From Lingula anatina (Eukaryota > Brachiopoda > Lingulata > Lingulida > Lingulidae): a stretch of DNA of 64,000 nt. The notes beneath the pieces were generated by a model. That model was not told the origin of the DNA. It made no database searches and saw only the letters and a list, made by a program, of their open reading frames with translations. The position numbers and the translations under genes are program-made. The DNA lies in NCBI RefSeq assembly GCF_001039355.2, contig NW_019775610.1, positions 62,001 through 126,000 on the forward strand, written 5' to 3'. Of this stretch, positions 12,742 through 35,000 are shown one piece after another; position 1 is the first letter of the stretch; each line of letters begins with the position of its first letter.

Positions 12742-13710
12742 TGTTAGAGGCGCAGTGCCAGTCCCTTTATTTTTTAAACAGACCTCGCATAATGCAGCAA
12801 TATTTTCGAGTACATTCATTTTAAACATCAACCACTTAATGTCACTGATACAATTTCACAACACTTTGCTTCAAAATGTACAATATGAACATGTCAGCAG
12901 ACATTTCGATAGAAATAGTTCTCGATGTAGGCCTAAGGGCTATTTTGTTCTTAGCTCTGTGTAGCGATCTCATTTTATTATCCCGATTTCGGTTTTTGTT
13001 ATACCCCCAATAGACCTTGACACTCGTCGTGTAAGCCAGACATTTATAAAAGAAGTGACAGTCACGTTACAGGGACCCAGACGTTTGTCGACCCAAACGC
13101 CACCATCGTCCTGAAAACGTGACGTCTAACAGGGCCTTTTGGATAAGACGGTCGTGCATAGCTCTGTCACATCTAACACACTGGGGACGAACAGTCGGGT
13201 ATTGAAACAATCTAGCCTGTAATGGTAGGCCCATATCGTAAAAAATAGTTGATATTAATAAATTTTCTGACATCCTTATTAGGAAAACTTAGACTATTGT
13301 ACATTTTGAATATAAAAAAAGGACCGAGAGAAATCGGTCATAAAAAATAACATATCCTTACATTACCAAATGAGATAGTAGGCCTAATGCAAATATTTCA
13401 TAGTTGAAAGTCGTAACACAATACTTTTAACCGTAACTGAAAATGAAAATCGTCAGAAAGAAGTCATTTATGGTAGTCAGCAAGTTTTCTCATAAATATG
13501 ACATTTTATTTCTTTGACACGTCAGTTTTATTTCTAAAATTGAATAAATCTGATATCTTAATTAGTCATCGGGCATTTGAAAAATAGTTACGCATTCTAT
13601 CATAACATTGAGAATATCTCGGGTTCACAATCTAAAAAACTGAATTGAAACTCTTTGCTTGACTTGATTGTTGAAACATTTTTACAAATGTGTTTGTAAG
13701 GGAGCATTCA

Positions 13711-13990
13711 GGTCCTTCAGAATGAGAAGAGCCGAGTCCTAGCTAGGCCACGACCTAAATATGGCAGACCTACATGAAAAGAAGACCGCTAATCCTGTAA
13801 TGATCTCTCCGCCTCTCACACGCCTCCCTACGCGTCGTCCCTTAACCGTTTGCATTGAGCCGAGATTTAATTACTGTGCCCCTGCAGGGACGACGCTTTG
13901 GGTGGCGTTTGAGAGGTGGAGAGACCATTACAGGATAGAGCGGTCTTGCTAGCGAGCTAGCACTCGGCTCTTCTCGTTCTGAATGGGGCC
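13711..13990. mobile_element. foldback MITE, family A copy 1 (about 280 bp)
   Basis: Nearly the whole unit is one long inverted repeat. The left arm runs from about 13711 to 13841 and the right arm from about 13870 to 13990. Both arms carry TTCAGAAYGAGAAGAGCCGAG at the outer end and CCTGTAATGRTCTCTCC and GCGTCGTCCC further in. The centre reads CTGTGCCCCTGCAGGG. There is no coding capacity. A truncated relative in the opposite orientation lies at 18527-18740. The target duplication is unclear. Confidence 0.75.
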
Positions 13991-16217
13991 TAAGCTTAAG
14001 TTTTATATGTTCATCCATACAAATATGGTTCATCTATCGTTTATTCAAATAAAAAATGCATGAATGAAAACTGAAAAATTTAGCCTTGATTATCCTTGTT
14101 ATGAACTATCTACAGTATTAACTACCAATCGTATTGTTCTAGTGGATTGATATACATTTCCTAAATGCTCATCGTAGTGGGTTACAGTTATGTTCTGTCT
14201 GTTTGACCTGGGTACTAAGTGTGTCATATTCCCCTTTGCTCCCCATAGTTATCTCTGTGATCCATTTCTCTCCTTAATTTTTGAATAAAACTGCTCTTCG
14301 TAACTGTTCGTGATTGTTAAGTTATTGTTCAGTGACACGTCTTCTTTTTCTTCTTCTTCGTCTTCTTCTCACTAAGGGTGGATGGTGAGTAGAAAAGGGA
14401 GAAGGGATCGTGAGGGCATATTCGGTGATCCTGGTAGAAGGTAGCAATTAAGGAATGGCACAAGAATAAAAATTTCCCCCTGGCTTCATTCGACGAAGAA
14501 AATAAATTAGACGAGGGCAACTTAACAATAATATGCAGAGTTATAGAAATTGATTGGGTTTGTCACGTGTCGCATCGTATTTTATTGTTCTTAATGGGAG
14601 TAGGGGTGAGAAGGGGTACATCGGAAGCTAAAAAAGGTGCACGTACCTGTTGTGACCATCTGGATCAGCCATTGCAATATGTAATTTTTTGCCCTTAATT
14701 TATCTCTATTGTATATTGTGTGTAAGGGGGCAACAGCCTAATTAGTGGCAGCGATAAATGATTGGAAATTATTATTGCATGTATCATGAAATGGGAGTGG
14801 GTCCGAGGCAAAAAAAAAAAAAAAGAATTAATAGGCTACTTAGACCAGTATTTCGATCGTGATAAGGCTTATAATAATAATGATAATAATTAAAACTAAA
14901 ATAATTTTTAGAAAGAAGGCCCTATACGTGTCTCCCTAAGTCTAATTAATGTGGTCCGTAAGAGAAGGGAGTTCCATCAAATCAGTGATGTATAAGGCTA
15001 ATCTATCTAGGTTACTGATCAAATCCACGTACTTTTTCTGTTGGGCTTATATTTTTTTCCTTGGAAATTAACTGCCAAAAATTATGACATAGTTACTAAT
15101 GTAAGAAAAAAGGAACCTATTTATTATGTCTAATAAAGAAAGTGTTAATCAAATTAAGAAAATCGACACAGCTTTTTAAATGCATGGCAATTACTTCAGC
15201 TCAAACTCAAGGTTTCATATAGCGTTCTAATATATTTATCAGTAAAAAGTACTGGACTGCAAATTGAAAAGCTCCTTTTTTACATCGGTGGCTACATTCC
15301 TAAGTCAAATTGGCAGCGATTTTTAAAATCTCTCTGGTTCGGTTCCAAACATCACGAAAATTGAAGAAACATAAAGCAAGTTATTATAGAGCCTTTAAAG
15401 GGGTTAATTAATTAAATGGAAACTCCACCAGCTTAAATACGCACCAAATATGAAATAAAAGCCCAAAGCAGTGTGTAAGATAGTCCATAGCAATGTGCAA
15501 GAGTCGAGGACCGCCAAAAACTATTTGCTGTTTGGCTTGTGTGATCACGTGACCAGGTTGCTATACACAGTGGTATTCACAATAACAATGAACCGCAAAA
15601 CGCAGAACTACTTTTATAGTCCGGTTAAATATTTCTTTTTATTTTCATATGTCCTGGTATATAATTGTCTATAACTTCCAGACATACTTTCATAATGTAT
15701 GTCTTTATCATATATGATAAGTGAAATTAGAATAAATTCTGAAATAATTATGACGAACCGGAAATGAGCTAGAAGGCAGGCGGAGGATTACATGTTCCCA
15801 GAGGAATTCGTGAAGGTAATTACTGAGGAAAAATCTATGAATTTTCAATTTAATGCTCTTGAATTGTTCCAATAATATTTCTTGACATGTAGTATAAAGA
15901 CTAAAAAGACATACCCAATCAGTATGTAGGACACTGACCAAGTTTTTTACGGGGATATGCGTTGTTAAAATCGTTTGACATTTCACTATCAAAATATTTA
16001 TTTTGCCAGGCTGTGTGCAGAGGAGAACGCAAGACGAGACGAAAATCGAAGACTTGCGGGACAGTCGTATTTGTATTTTACTTCACGAACAAGGATGTCA
16101 TTACATAGTTTAGACCCCCACTGATCTCACTGTGTCTACAAAGGTACTCAGCTGTGGCACATATCACCAAACTTTACCACTCGGGCCAGTACCTGGTAGC
16201 CATATTGAACCATATAA

Positions 16218-25500
<9,283 letters not shown>

Positions 25501-27067
25501 CTGTTTGGCCAAGGGATTTTTCGTCATGACGGGAGCTTCTACAACATCTAGAGACGAGGGAATCCTGGGGGCCATGTTTTCATTGAACTGGGCGCAATTG
25601 AGACCTGCGTGTTGTGTGGTGTGGACTAATAATTACTAATTCTCTTGCCTGCTGCATAGATCACTTGTGCTGTGGCAATCTGTGTTTGGGCACTGACCCT
25701 TGGTGGTCTGGAATCACAATTACAATCTTTTTTTTTTCTTTTTAAATCTAGAATTCTGTAATCAAGTTCTTTGATTGGTTTTTGAGGAATGGTGTAGATA
25801 TAGTAATTATTAGTGTACAATTTGTCATATCAGTTCAGTTGTTCTTGTGTGTTGAATATGTTAACGAAGCTTCATATCATTTGTAACAGAACTTCGGATT
25901 AATTGAATATTTTGACTTAGATAGTTTTTTATGTTATAATTTTATCTTTTTTTCACAAAAGTGTTTATTCTCTTTTTGCATGTATGTGCCCATCTTTTGT
26001 CAGATTGCATTCTATTGGTGCCATTGATAATTCTAACAGCCTTATCTTTTAGATAGTAATGGTTGATGTTGTTGACTTAAAAATTTAACACAGATTACTA
26101 ACTTTCGGTCTATTGCCCCATGTGACCATAAACATGGCCAACACAAGCGTTGGTTGTTTTAAAAAGAAGGTCACATAGAGACCTGTATGTGTAGAAGATG
26201 TTTGTAGAGACCTAGTCAGGACAGCCCCAGCAAACTGTTCTTTGAAGGATATCCCAGAGTATAGTGAGGCACTAGAAAAGTTTTAAAAATGCATCCTCAC
26301 TGTGCCCCGTTTCATACTTTATAAGACTTGAACTAAGGAAAGCCTTTGGCAGTTATTCCCTGCCAATGTTTTAAAGTATGAATTGAATTTTACTTCATGA
26401 ATTCCATGATATATACCAGTCAGTTCTGAGGACCAAAGTATCTGATTTATAAAGTGCAATACCACAGTAGCCATCTGAATTGTTAGTGATCATTGTTGCA
26501 TCTTTGTTAGGACTGCATGTATATTTTTAGCACTTCAATATTGCTATACTTTGCATATATGTGTAAATGAAAAAGTGATTTAAGCACAGTTAACAGGTAA
26601 AATCAGCTGAATTTTCATCTGTTTAGAATTGAAAAAAAAATTAATTAAACAGATAACTAGTGAATAGTTTGATTACTGCAGAAAGCAAGTCATTAATAGC
26701 CAAATATTTAAGTAAAATCACTTAAGTCATTTATTATGTTAATAATTTCTAGTTATTGAAGGATAGTCCTATCTGATGACCGCCAGTATAACAAATCTTA
26801 AGGAATTCCTTGCAAGATAATCAAACATCTTTAATTGCATATTAAAGGTTATTAAAAGTTTTTCTTTTTCATCTGGTTAAAAATCCCTGAACATAGTATT
26901 TTAACTGTTCCGTCCTTTTATTAATGTTTGCCGATCAATTTCTTACTGTATTTTTTCTTAAACCACTGTTAACCAGTTTCCTGTTGCAGTGTTCTGTTTA
27001 TGTATTAGAAGCTGCATCACAGGTGTATTGATTTATGTATTAATGGAAACTTAATATATAGAAAGAT

Positions 27068-27073
27068 AATAAA
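27068..27073 (+). terminator. candidate polyadenylation signal for the CDKL kinase
   Basis: A canonical AATAAA lies 1.57 kb after the kinase stop codon, followed by a GT-containing stretch. It is the best candidate seen for the 3' end, with no transcript evidence. Confidence 0.4.
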
Positions 27074-27372
27074 GATGTTCTTGTAGAAACAAAGACTTGT
27101 TTTGAATATGGAGTGTCTGATCTGCCCATTTATCTAAATAATATCACACCACCTACCTCCTTCCCAGATCTGTATGGTGTATACATATGCTTTTGAATCA
27201 AATAGTTAAAGTTTTAGTCATTTTTCTGAATGGTGGAGTTTTATGTGCATAGTTTGACATGGAACTGATGTACTTTACGAAGTGAAGCTTTCAAAAGTTA
27301 AAGAAAAACCGACATTGAGATGTTTACAAAAAATTTGTAGCCAATGTTAAATTCTACAGAGATTAGCATTCA

Positions 27373-27374
<2 letters not shown>

Positions 27375-27412
<38 letters not shown>
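27375..27412. repeat. (AT)n microsatellite
   Basis: About 19 uninterrupted AT dinucleotides in the spacer between the convergent CDKL and leishmanolysin-like genes. Confidence 0.9.
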
Positions 27413-27414
<2 letters not shown>

Positions 27415-28963
27415 AAGCACTTGCTCTTCAGTAAACAAAAGAATGCTGGAGAGCCAGCTCCTCAGTAAACAAAACAAGCCAACCTCTCGTCCTTCCCTTA
27501 GCTGCAAAAGACTTATTGATACTCATAGCATTTTGAACTGAAATCATACATATCAATGATATTAACCAGAATTTGGACACATCTATGTGAAATAAAAAAA
27601 ATAGGCACTGGCAAACATTCATTCCATGGATCATTATCTTCAAATACCTGAGAAAAAACAAATAAGAAAATGAAAAATAAATACTTGAAAGACAATTGTA
27701 TATTTATTCTTCATACGTTTAACATATTCAACAAGGTTAAAAAGTTTTGATTACCTATAGACCATTGTTGGCATAATACTAGACATACACACCAAATTCT
27801 GGTGGGAATATGCATCCAAATGCAGATGGCATTCTTTTCTTGAGCATTAACTTCCTTTAAATCAAACTCTGCAGCTCATCCACATTTGTGAACTGTTACT
27901 GAAGCAAAGTTAAATCTCTTTTTGACTAAGCACTTAAATCCTATGGTGCACTATTGTGTATACAAGTAGTACCACTGGCCTTATAAATGCCTCTGGACAA
28001 TTATATCATTACCAGAAATACTAGCCATTCTTCATAATGAATACAGATTTTCTAATTAAAATTACTTAATCTATAAGTATCTAAATGCCTTTTATGTTAC
28101 TTTCTTTACCTCCTGTCAAACAAGATATCCTAAATCAAAGTAGTTTTTGAAAAGAAATTTTGTAAAATTCAGCCAATCTATATGTATATTTTTTTCACTC
28201 ACTTGAAAAAAATTTTAAAGAAGACTCAAATCCTCATATGACACATAACAACAACTAACATAGCCTGGTAGTGCCAATTTTTGAGAGCACTCTTGGCTCC
28301 AGTTACACTGGTCCTTCTCGAGTTTTGAAGAATGCAACTGAAATACTAAAAAAAGAGCCTGCGCTGCCTCCTTCCCCCTACAAAGGAAAGAAAATACATG
28401 AGACAGTTAAAAATAAAATCATGCTTATATCATATTTGATATCAATGCCATTATATCACATTTAGTAACTAAAATAATTTCAAAACTAATGCTCAGAGCA
28501 ACTGTACCATGCCTATGTGATGCACTTGGTGCACATTAAGCTTAAATACAAAATGTTACATTGAACATCATTTTCATTAATCTCTTATAAAAATACTATA
28601 CCTACAGAAAACATGTCTCTTTGGACGCAAAATATCACAGTTATTAGGAAATATTAAGTGTAAGTTTTTAACAGACATTCTGCTATCATCTAAATAGTAA
28701 TTTATTACTTATCCAATTAATCAATCCGGAAATAGATTTCTCAATCACTGGCCATGGTCTTAGACTAGCAAAAACAAGCTATACTACTTTATAATTGCAC
28801 AAGTGTTCACATTCATAATGCATCTAATTGCCTCTTATAAAACACATCCACTGCACTTGGATACTTATACTGTCAAGTTACAGTTGGAATGAAAAAATAC
28901 TGTGGGAAAAGATATTGCGATGTTCTATAAGCATTATACTGGACAAATCTATACACTGGCATT

Positions 28964-28969
28964 TTTATT
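28964..28969 (-). terminator. candidate polyadenylation signal for the leishmanolysin-like gene
   Basis: The plus strand reads TTTATT, so the minus strand has AATAAA about 120 bp after the stop codon at 29087. Other matches lie further on, so the 3' end is uncertain. Confidence 0.35.
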
Positions 28970-29086
28970 AAATGACAGCTTCTCATTGTTTCTTTATAAG
29001 CCTTAGAATATATTCTAACTAGCAATAGCCTATAGATCAAATCAAAATTATTTTCAAACATCTTGCTCCTTCAGAGAAGGATAATC

Positions 29087-32000
29087 TCAAATAGCTGGTA
29101 GATCATCTGGCTGCGTGAAACCAGAGCCTATTGTGCTTATCACCACTCCTCGCGCACTCAGTGCGGCACTGTTTGTGCGAGACAGATGGGTCATCTGAAG
29201 GTCGTGGCCAGAGCCTGAGGAGGCAGCGCTAGGACACACCTGTCTATGGCGCACTTTGTACTTGTTGATAGCGACCACTATCACCACAAAGAGACTGAAA
29301 ACTATCAGAGAGGCTATCACTATTCCAACTACTGCTGCTGCACCCAGACGAAAGGGACTGTCGGTGTTCAGATTTGTAGACCTGAAAGAAGTCAAAATAT
29401 GAACAATGACATGATTTACAAAATATATCATAATACCATGTTTTATTATTCAGAATTGGTACAATCTGAAACACCTTTAAAACATAACAGGTGGATCTGG
29501 ATAACTTTAAAAGAAGAAATAACTTTCTCCTCCAATATGCAACTTTTTTTCTCATCTCTGTTTATCCCTTACCTGAGTGATAATGGTTTTATTTCTTCTC
29601 CTAAGTACTCGACTTTGAACTGTTCTTCTTTTACCAGTTTGGCCAATTGAGCATAGGCAGTCTTTACCAAAGGGCCTAGCAAGTAAAAGCAAACAGGGAT
29701 TTACATTTCACCACCAACACTCTTTACTGGACATCATTGGCTTTTCACAATTTAAAATTTGGCTGGAACAAAAAATAAATTTCTGTTCAAAATCTTATTT
29801 TTTATCAAATATTATAACCACCCCAACCATAACTGAATATTTACCAGGAATGGGGAAAACATCTTTTTTTTTTTTTTTAATTGTGCAATGTGTGTCAAAG
29901 ACAACTTACCCTGGTCTTCGTAAGTTGCAGGGAGGATATCAAACTGCACAATAACACTGCCTTCTCTCACAGAAATATTATCTATTCTATCACTGGTAAT
30001 TTTGATTGCTTTTAGCACCTCTTTTATCACTGCCTTCTGGAAGGAATCCACCCTCCCAGCAGCAACAAGAGCAGTGTAGTTTATATTGAACGTCAGTTCT
30101 GCAGTGACTGAAGAAGATGGGTCTGGAAATAGAGATAACCATGGTCAAGAGTTGCTATAACAATACTAAACTGGTAATAATTTATCTTGCTGGGAATGAA
30201 TATATTGCCAAAAAGTACTTGTACAAGAAGACTCTTGACACACTGAAAATCTATATAGTATTCCAACTGTTTGCAATGCCTTGAAAACCAAGTATAATTT
30301 CAATAAATGCCATAAATAGTAAGAGGATGTCACAATCACACTTACCTTTAACAGTAACTCTAATTGTGGTTGTGGAAGGGGTAGTCGATGTTGATGATGA
30401 TGGTGGTAATGATGATGATGAGGATGAAGATTGAGGGGTAACACGAGGGCGAGGGGATGAGGGAAGAGTTGCACACAGCACTCCTTCCATAGGACACAGA
30501 AGAGAGCCCAAAAGACCCGGAATCTGAAATATCAGGATACGCTTATATTTAAAATAAGGACGAATATGCTGAGCATTCAGAACTGTCTAAAATACAAAAC
30601 CTTTTAAAACATTTAAAATTAAGATCATAATTCTTATAAGAAAATTTTCAAATAAATAATTAAATAAATAAACAAAAAGCATAATATTAAAAGATATCAT
30701 CATGAAGCAAATTTAGGTAATGTATGTTATCATATCGCCAGAATTTTCACAAACATCCAACTAGATTCCACATTTTGTTTCACCAGCAAAGAAAAGGGAG
30801 AATGATATAAACAATTCTGATTTATATTCAAAGTTCATTTTGTCAATTGCTGGGAAATGCAGGTGAAAAACATTCAGTAGTCCTTATCTCTAAAACCGAT
30901 TTAGATTTTATTTAAAAAAAGGAAGTCACCTCAACCATGTCTCCTCCAGGACAAGGAATCCAGCTGGAGTTTCCAACCCTGACCTCCACTTGGTTAATCC
31001 CTGCACACCTGTGTTCATAGCACCTGCCAGAGTAATCCATAGCACCATTGGTTCCCTGAAGTACAATACATAGTATGTACTATATTATATATTACCTCTA
31101 AGCAGGTAACACATCAAACTGTTTAAGTTCCAGTTTCGATTTCCATTTTCCAACTTTACTGATTTAGAAGTCTAAACCGCACCTAACATATTCCAGAATC
31201 TAGAAGTTGTGCTTTTTGCCAAAGTTCAGAAATATTCTGGTTCTACTTTGTAGACAAATGAAATAAATGAAACTGGTGCAAAAAAAAAAAAAATAAAATG
31301 TGACACTGTGCACTTACTGAAAGAGTGAGGTTAGACAGGAAGCACCTGCTGTTTGAACTATGAACTTCACCGTATCCAAGCGACACAGAAGCACCAAATG
31401 GAAGAAAACATGCACCCTGAAGAAAAACAAATTTAAGAGACCTTTCTTTTTACATTTATAAGCTTTCTTGGTTCAAGCTCATTTTTTACAGAATGGCTGG
31501 TTATACAGTAATATGGTACAGACCTAACAATAGTTTATGACAACCTTTGCATACATGCAAGTAATACTGCTAGTAATGCACTTTGAACATAGAAGACTGC
31601 AAGTAATGAAGTACTGAATCAAAGAGTAAATACTTTTTAACCTGTAAAATGCAAATAGTGCAAAAATGACAATATGACTCATGAGACCCAAATAACATCC
31701 TTTTTTGCTTTCCTTAACACTAATTTCAGAGAAATCAAACACAGAAGGTTGAAAAAAAAAATAAAACTACAACTTACCCCAGGTTGAGCAATAAATATCC
31801 TGCAAGATCCCAAGAAATCATCTTTGCTGCATTGAGCTTTGTCCAAGTGCAGATAATGACAGCCCAAATCACTACAGTGTAAATTAAATGTTTGTCAAAT
31901 TTCAAAATTACAGTTATGTAAACATCTGAGTAAAATAATGTATCATAAACAAAAATAAACTTCAAATCAAATCAAGAATAAACTAACAAAATTTATCTAA

Positions 32001-35000
32001 TATTCTATCTTTCACTTTATTTTTATTTTCTACATATTAAGTGGCACTTAATAAATATTTGAAGAGAGGCATTGCTGTTACAAACTGGTTGGAGAACTAA
32101 CAGCACTATGAAATGATCTCATTTCTTTTTAAAAGAAAACTCATCACTCACTTTCCTGTACAGAAAAACTCAGACTCGTCATTGCAGGCTTGTTGCAAAC
32201 CAAAGTCACAGCCTTCATCTGAAGGGTGAAAAAAATTTATGAAGTAAAACAGATCATCTATTTAAATGTTATCGTTATTTATTAATCCATTTACTGTTTC
32301 ATGATATAAGACTTTTAGCCAAAGAAAATTCAGTTTCCAATCACGTATCTATTAGTGTTAGACTATACTGTTAGATTATTACTTTGCTTAATAATATTAA
32401 AATTTTTACCTTTTCCCCAGTGGTAGTCATCTACTTCCTGATAGTTAACCTTGTACCATCCCATATCCTCAAACAGTGACATTGTCATGTTATCTATAAA
32501 TGTTAAATGTGGCTAGAAGAACAAAAATAAAATTTGTTACATAAGTAAAAATCAATCAAAAAAAAAAAATAATAATAAAAAAAAAAATACAGTGCACAGT
32601 TTTTAATACATTTTGTAAATAAGGTTTTACATTAAGATAAAATCCACTGAAAACCAAGTGCTAACTTCAGATCTAGTGGATACAAAAAATTCAAATTTAA
32701 CATCACTTAATACTAAATAACAACATTGCCTCCAGCTCAAGTTTTTGACTTTCCAGCTTTTTTTCAATACTCGTGGAGTTTAATTCCAAATGAAATAGCG
32801 AGGATTTTAATTGCAGTAAAATCATTCTTACCAAGCCTATAGATGGCGCCATGATAGATCCTTGTAGAAACCTTGCATCCCAGTGAGAGTCAATATTGCT
32901 ATTCTGAATAAAAAAATCAACAACAATAATATTACATAAATCATGTAAAAGAATCCTTAAAATTATCACAAAGTTAAGAATACATTATATTATCAATAGA
33001 AAAATGTGTCCTGAACTTTTATGTGAAAAAAATCAAACACCTGACAAAACAAACAAAACCTGAAAACATTAACAACTGGTAACATCAAGCTCACTTACAA
33101 TCAATGATCCAACTTAACTTACTCGTGCAAAGGATATTGTTCATAACTTACCACCAAATGTAAAGGTGCACCAAACTCATTGACAGGATGTGTTGTGCAG
33201 TTATAATGTTGTGAAGTAGCAGTAACATGTGTAGGTGTGATAATTCTCTCTACTCTATAGATTGAGCCCGTAACACGGTGTCTTTTGGGACAGTTTAGGC
33301 CGGAGGCTGTCAAAGAAAAAAAAATCTGTTATAATTTTTTACCTAAATAGTCAATAAAACAAGAGAATATGAAATGTTTCGCGTCATCTTCAGAAATTGA
33401 ATTTTCTTTTTCATGAAAGAGACATATTAAAACTCCATTTGGTATATAAACTAAATCAACTTCCACTTAGATAAGAATTCTGTAACCATTAACACAAAAA
33501 GAGGCTTCTTACAAGGTAAAATATTGTTATTATCAAAGCACAAATTTTCAAAAAGACCCATTATTTATTTTTAAAATGCTGCTGCTGATGGAAACCCACA
33601 ACTCACCTGAATGAGAACAATCCCGGTATTCATCAAGCAGGTTCTTGGAGAAGCCAAGAGCATGGAATAGTTCATGGATCATAGTCTGAAAAAGGAGGAG
33701 ATGCACAATTACCCAATTGTTAAACATGTCAAGAATAAAATTCATGTCATTTTACTCAATCCTGCAATATCCGAACTCAAATTCTTTTCACAAATAAACA
33801 ATATGCGTACATAACATTTCTACTTAATAATAATATACTTCCTAACAATGTTGAATTTTCTTTTGACATGATACTAAATGATCAGAACATGTAACAATCT
33901 TACCAGCACTGCTTTGTTTTCCTCAAATGTACCATCATTTAAGTGTGTTGGGCAGAAGTTAACATATCCTGCCACAGGGCGGCCATTTTGATCTTGTCGA
34001 CAATAAGAAGCATATGCCATCACAGCAAAATTCTGGGAACAAGGAAAAAAGGAAACCCTCAGAAAATGACATACTTCTAAATTAATAAGAAAATGAGAGA
34101 GCTACTTGCACACATTATGAAATAACACTGAGAATGCTTTGTTAAATAAAATGTCTAGTGTCTCACTAAAAATAGCAAATCCAAACCAAATAATAATGCT
34201 AGTTAAATTTTACCACAGAAAATTGGACAAGACTTCTCTAATTAAAAAAAAAAAAAAACTATTTGATTTCAGCAAAAATAATGCCAAATTAACTTCTGAA
34301 TGTATTAAGTACAGGCAATACCCCTTACATCTCTTGAACAGCTGCCCGTACTGCGAGCCTGAATGTAAACCACATAGTCTGCAGCTAGGAGACCAGGGCC
34401 ATCTGAGAAGTGTTGCTGGTTTGGTTGGGATGCATTGTAACCATAAGTACTAAACCCACTCAGGTGTTCTCTAGGGATCTGTAGGGAAAATGTTAAGTAT
34501 CAGTTGTCCACAATATTCAATAATATTTTACCTTAAGTCAGAGTTCAATTTTTTTTCAATTTTTAAAAAGATCTGACGATGATCATTTTCCTTTTCTAGG
34601 AAAAGACAATTAAACATGACTAAGTTCCTGAAAAAATAAAAAAAAGGTTAACAAATAACGCAAACACTACGGTAACTTCAAAAGTAATGGTTGACAATGA
34701 TATAACCTTCCCTAATCTGGAGGATAATACTCCTCTTAATTTAAGTAGAATACAGAGAAGCTGGTGGTTATAAGAGTATGTTGGAAACAAAGAGAGACCT
34801 GTTAACCTGACTGCAATCAGCCAGAATCCCTGTGGAACTGGATCGATCTACGTAGAATGATAGCTTTATTGGGAATGAGCCTTTATTTTGCACCAAATAG
34901 TGTCAAAGAATGGTTTGAAAAAAATGAAAATGTACCTTTCTAGGAAATTAGAGAGTTTAAAGTTCTTTTAGGTATAAAACTATCAATGGTATTTCAAACA

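Larger units (their letters stand above)
25501..28963. other. CDKL 3' UTR and convergent spacer
   Basis: About 1.6 kb of probable CDKL 3' untranslated sequence, then spacer between two convergent genes. An (AT)n microsatellite lies at 27375-27412. No further exon is supported on either strand. Confidence 0.6.

Noticed and set aside
12526-12831. 101-codon minus-strand open frame
   Set aside because: It has no recognisable domain and overlaps a region whose plus strand looks like a decayed transposase.
29246-29650. 134-codon plus-strand open frame
   Set aside because: It is antisense to the last two exons and intron of the leishmanolysin-like gene, with no recognisable domain.
30166-30474. 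His-rich open frame on the minus strand with an HHHHYHHHHQHR stretch
   Set aside because: It is a shifted frame of the Ser/Thr-rich stalk exon (30523-30346) of the leishmanolysin-like gene; the TCA/CAT repeat reads as His in this frame.
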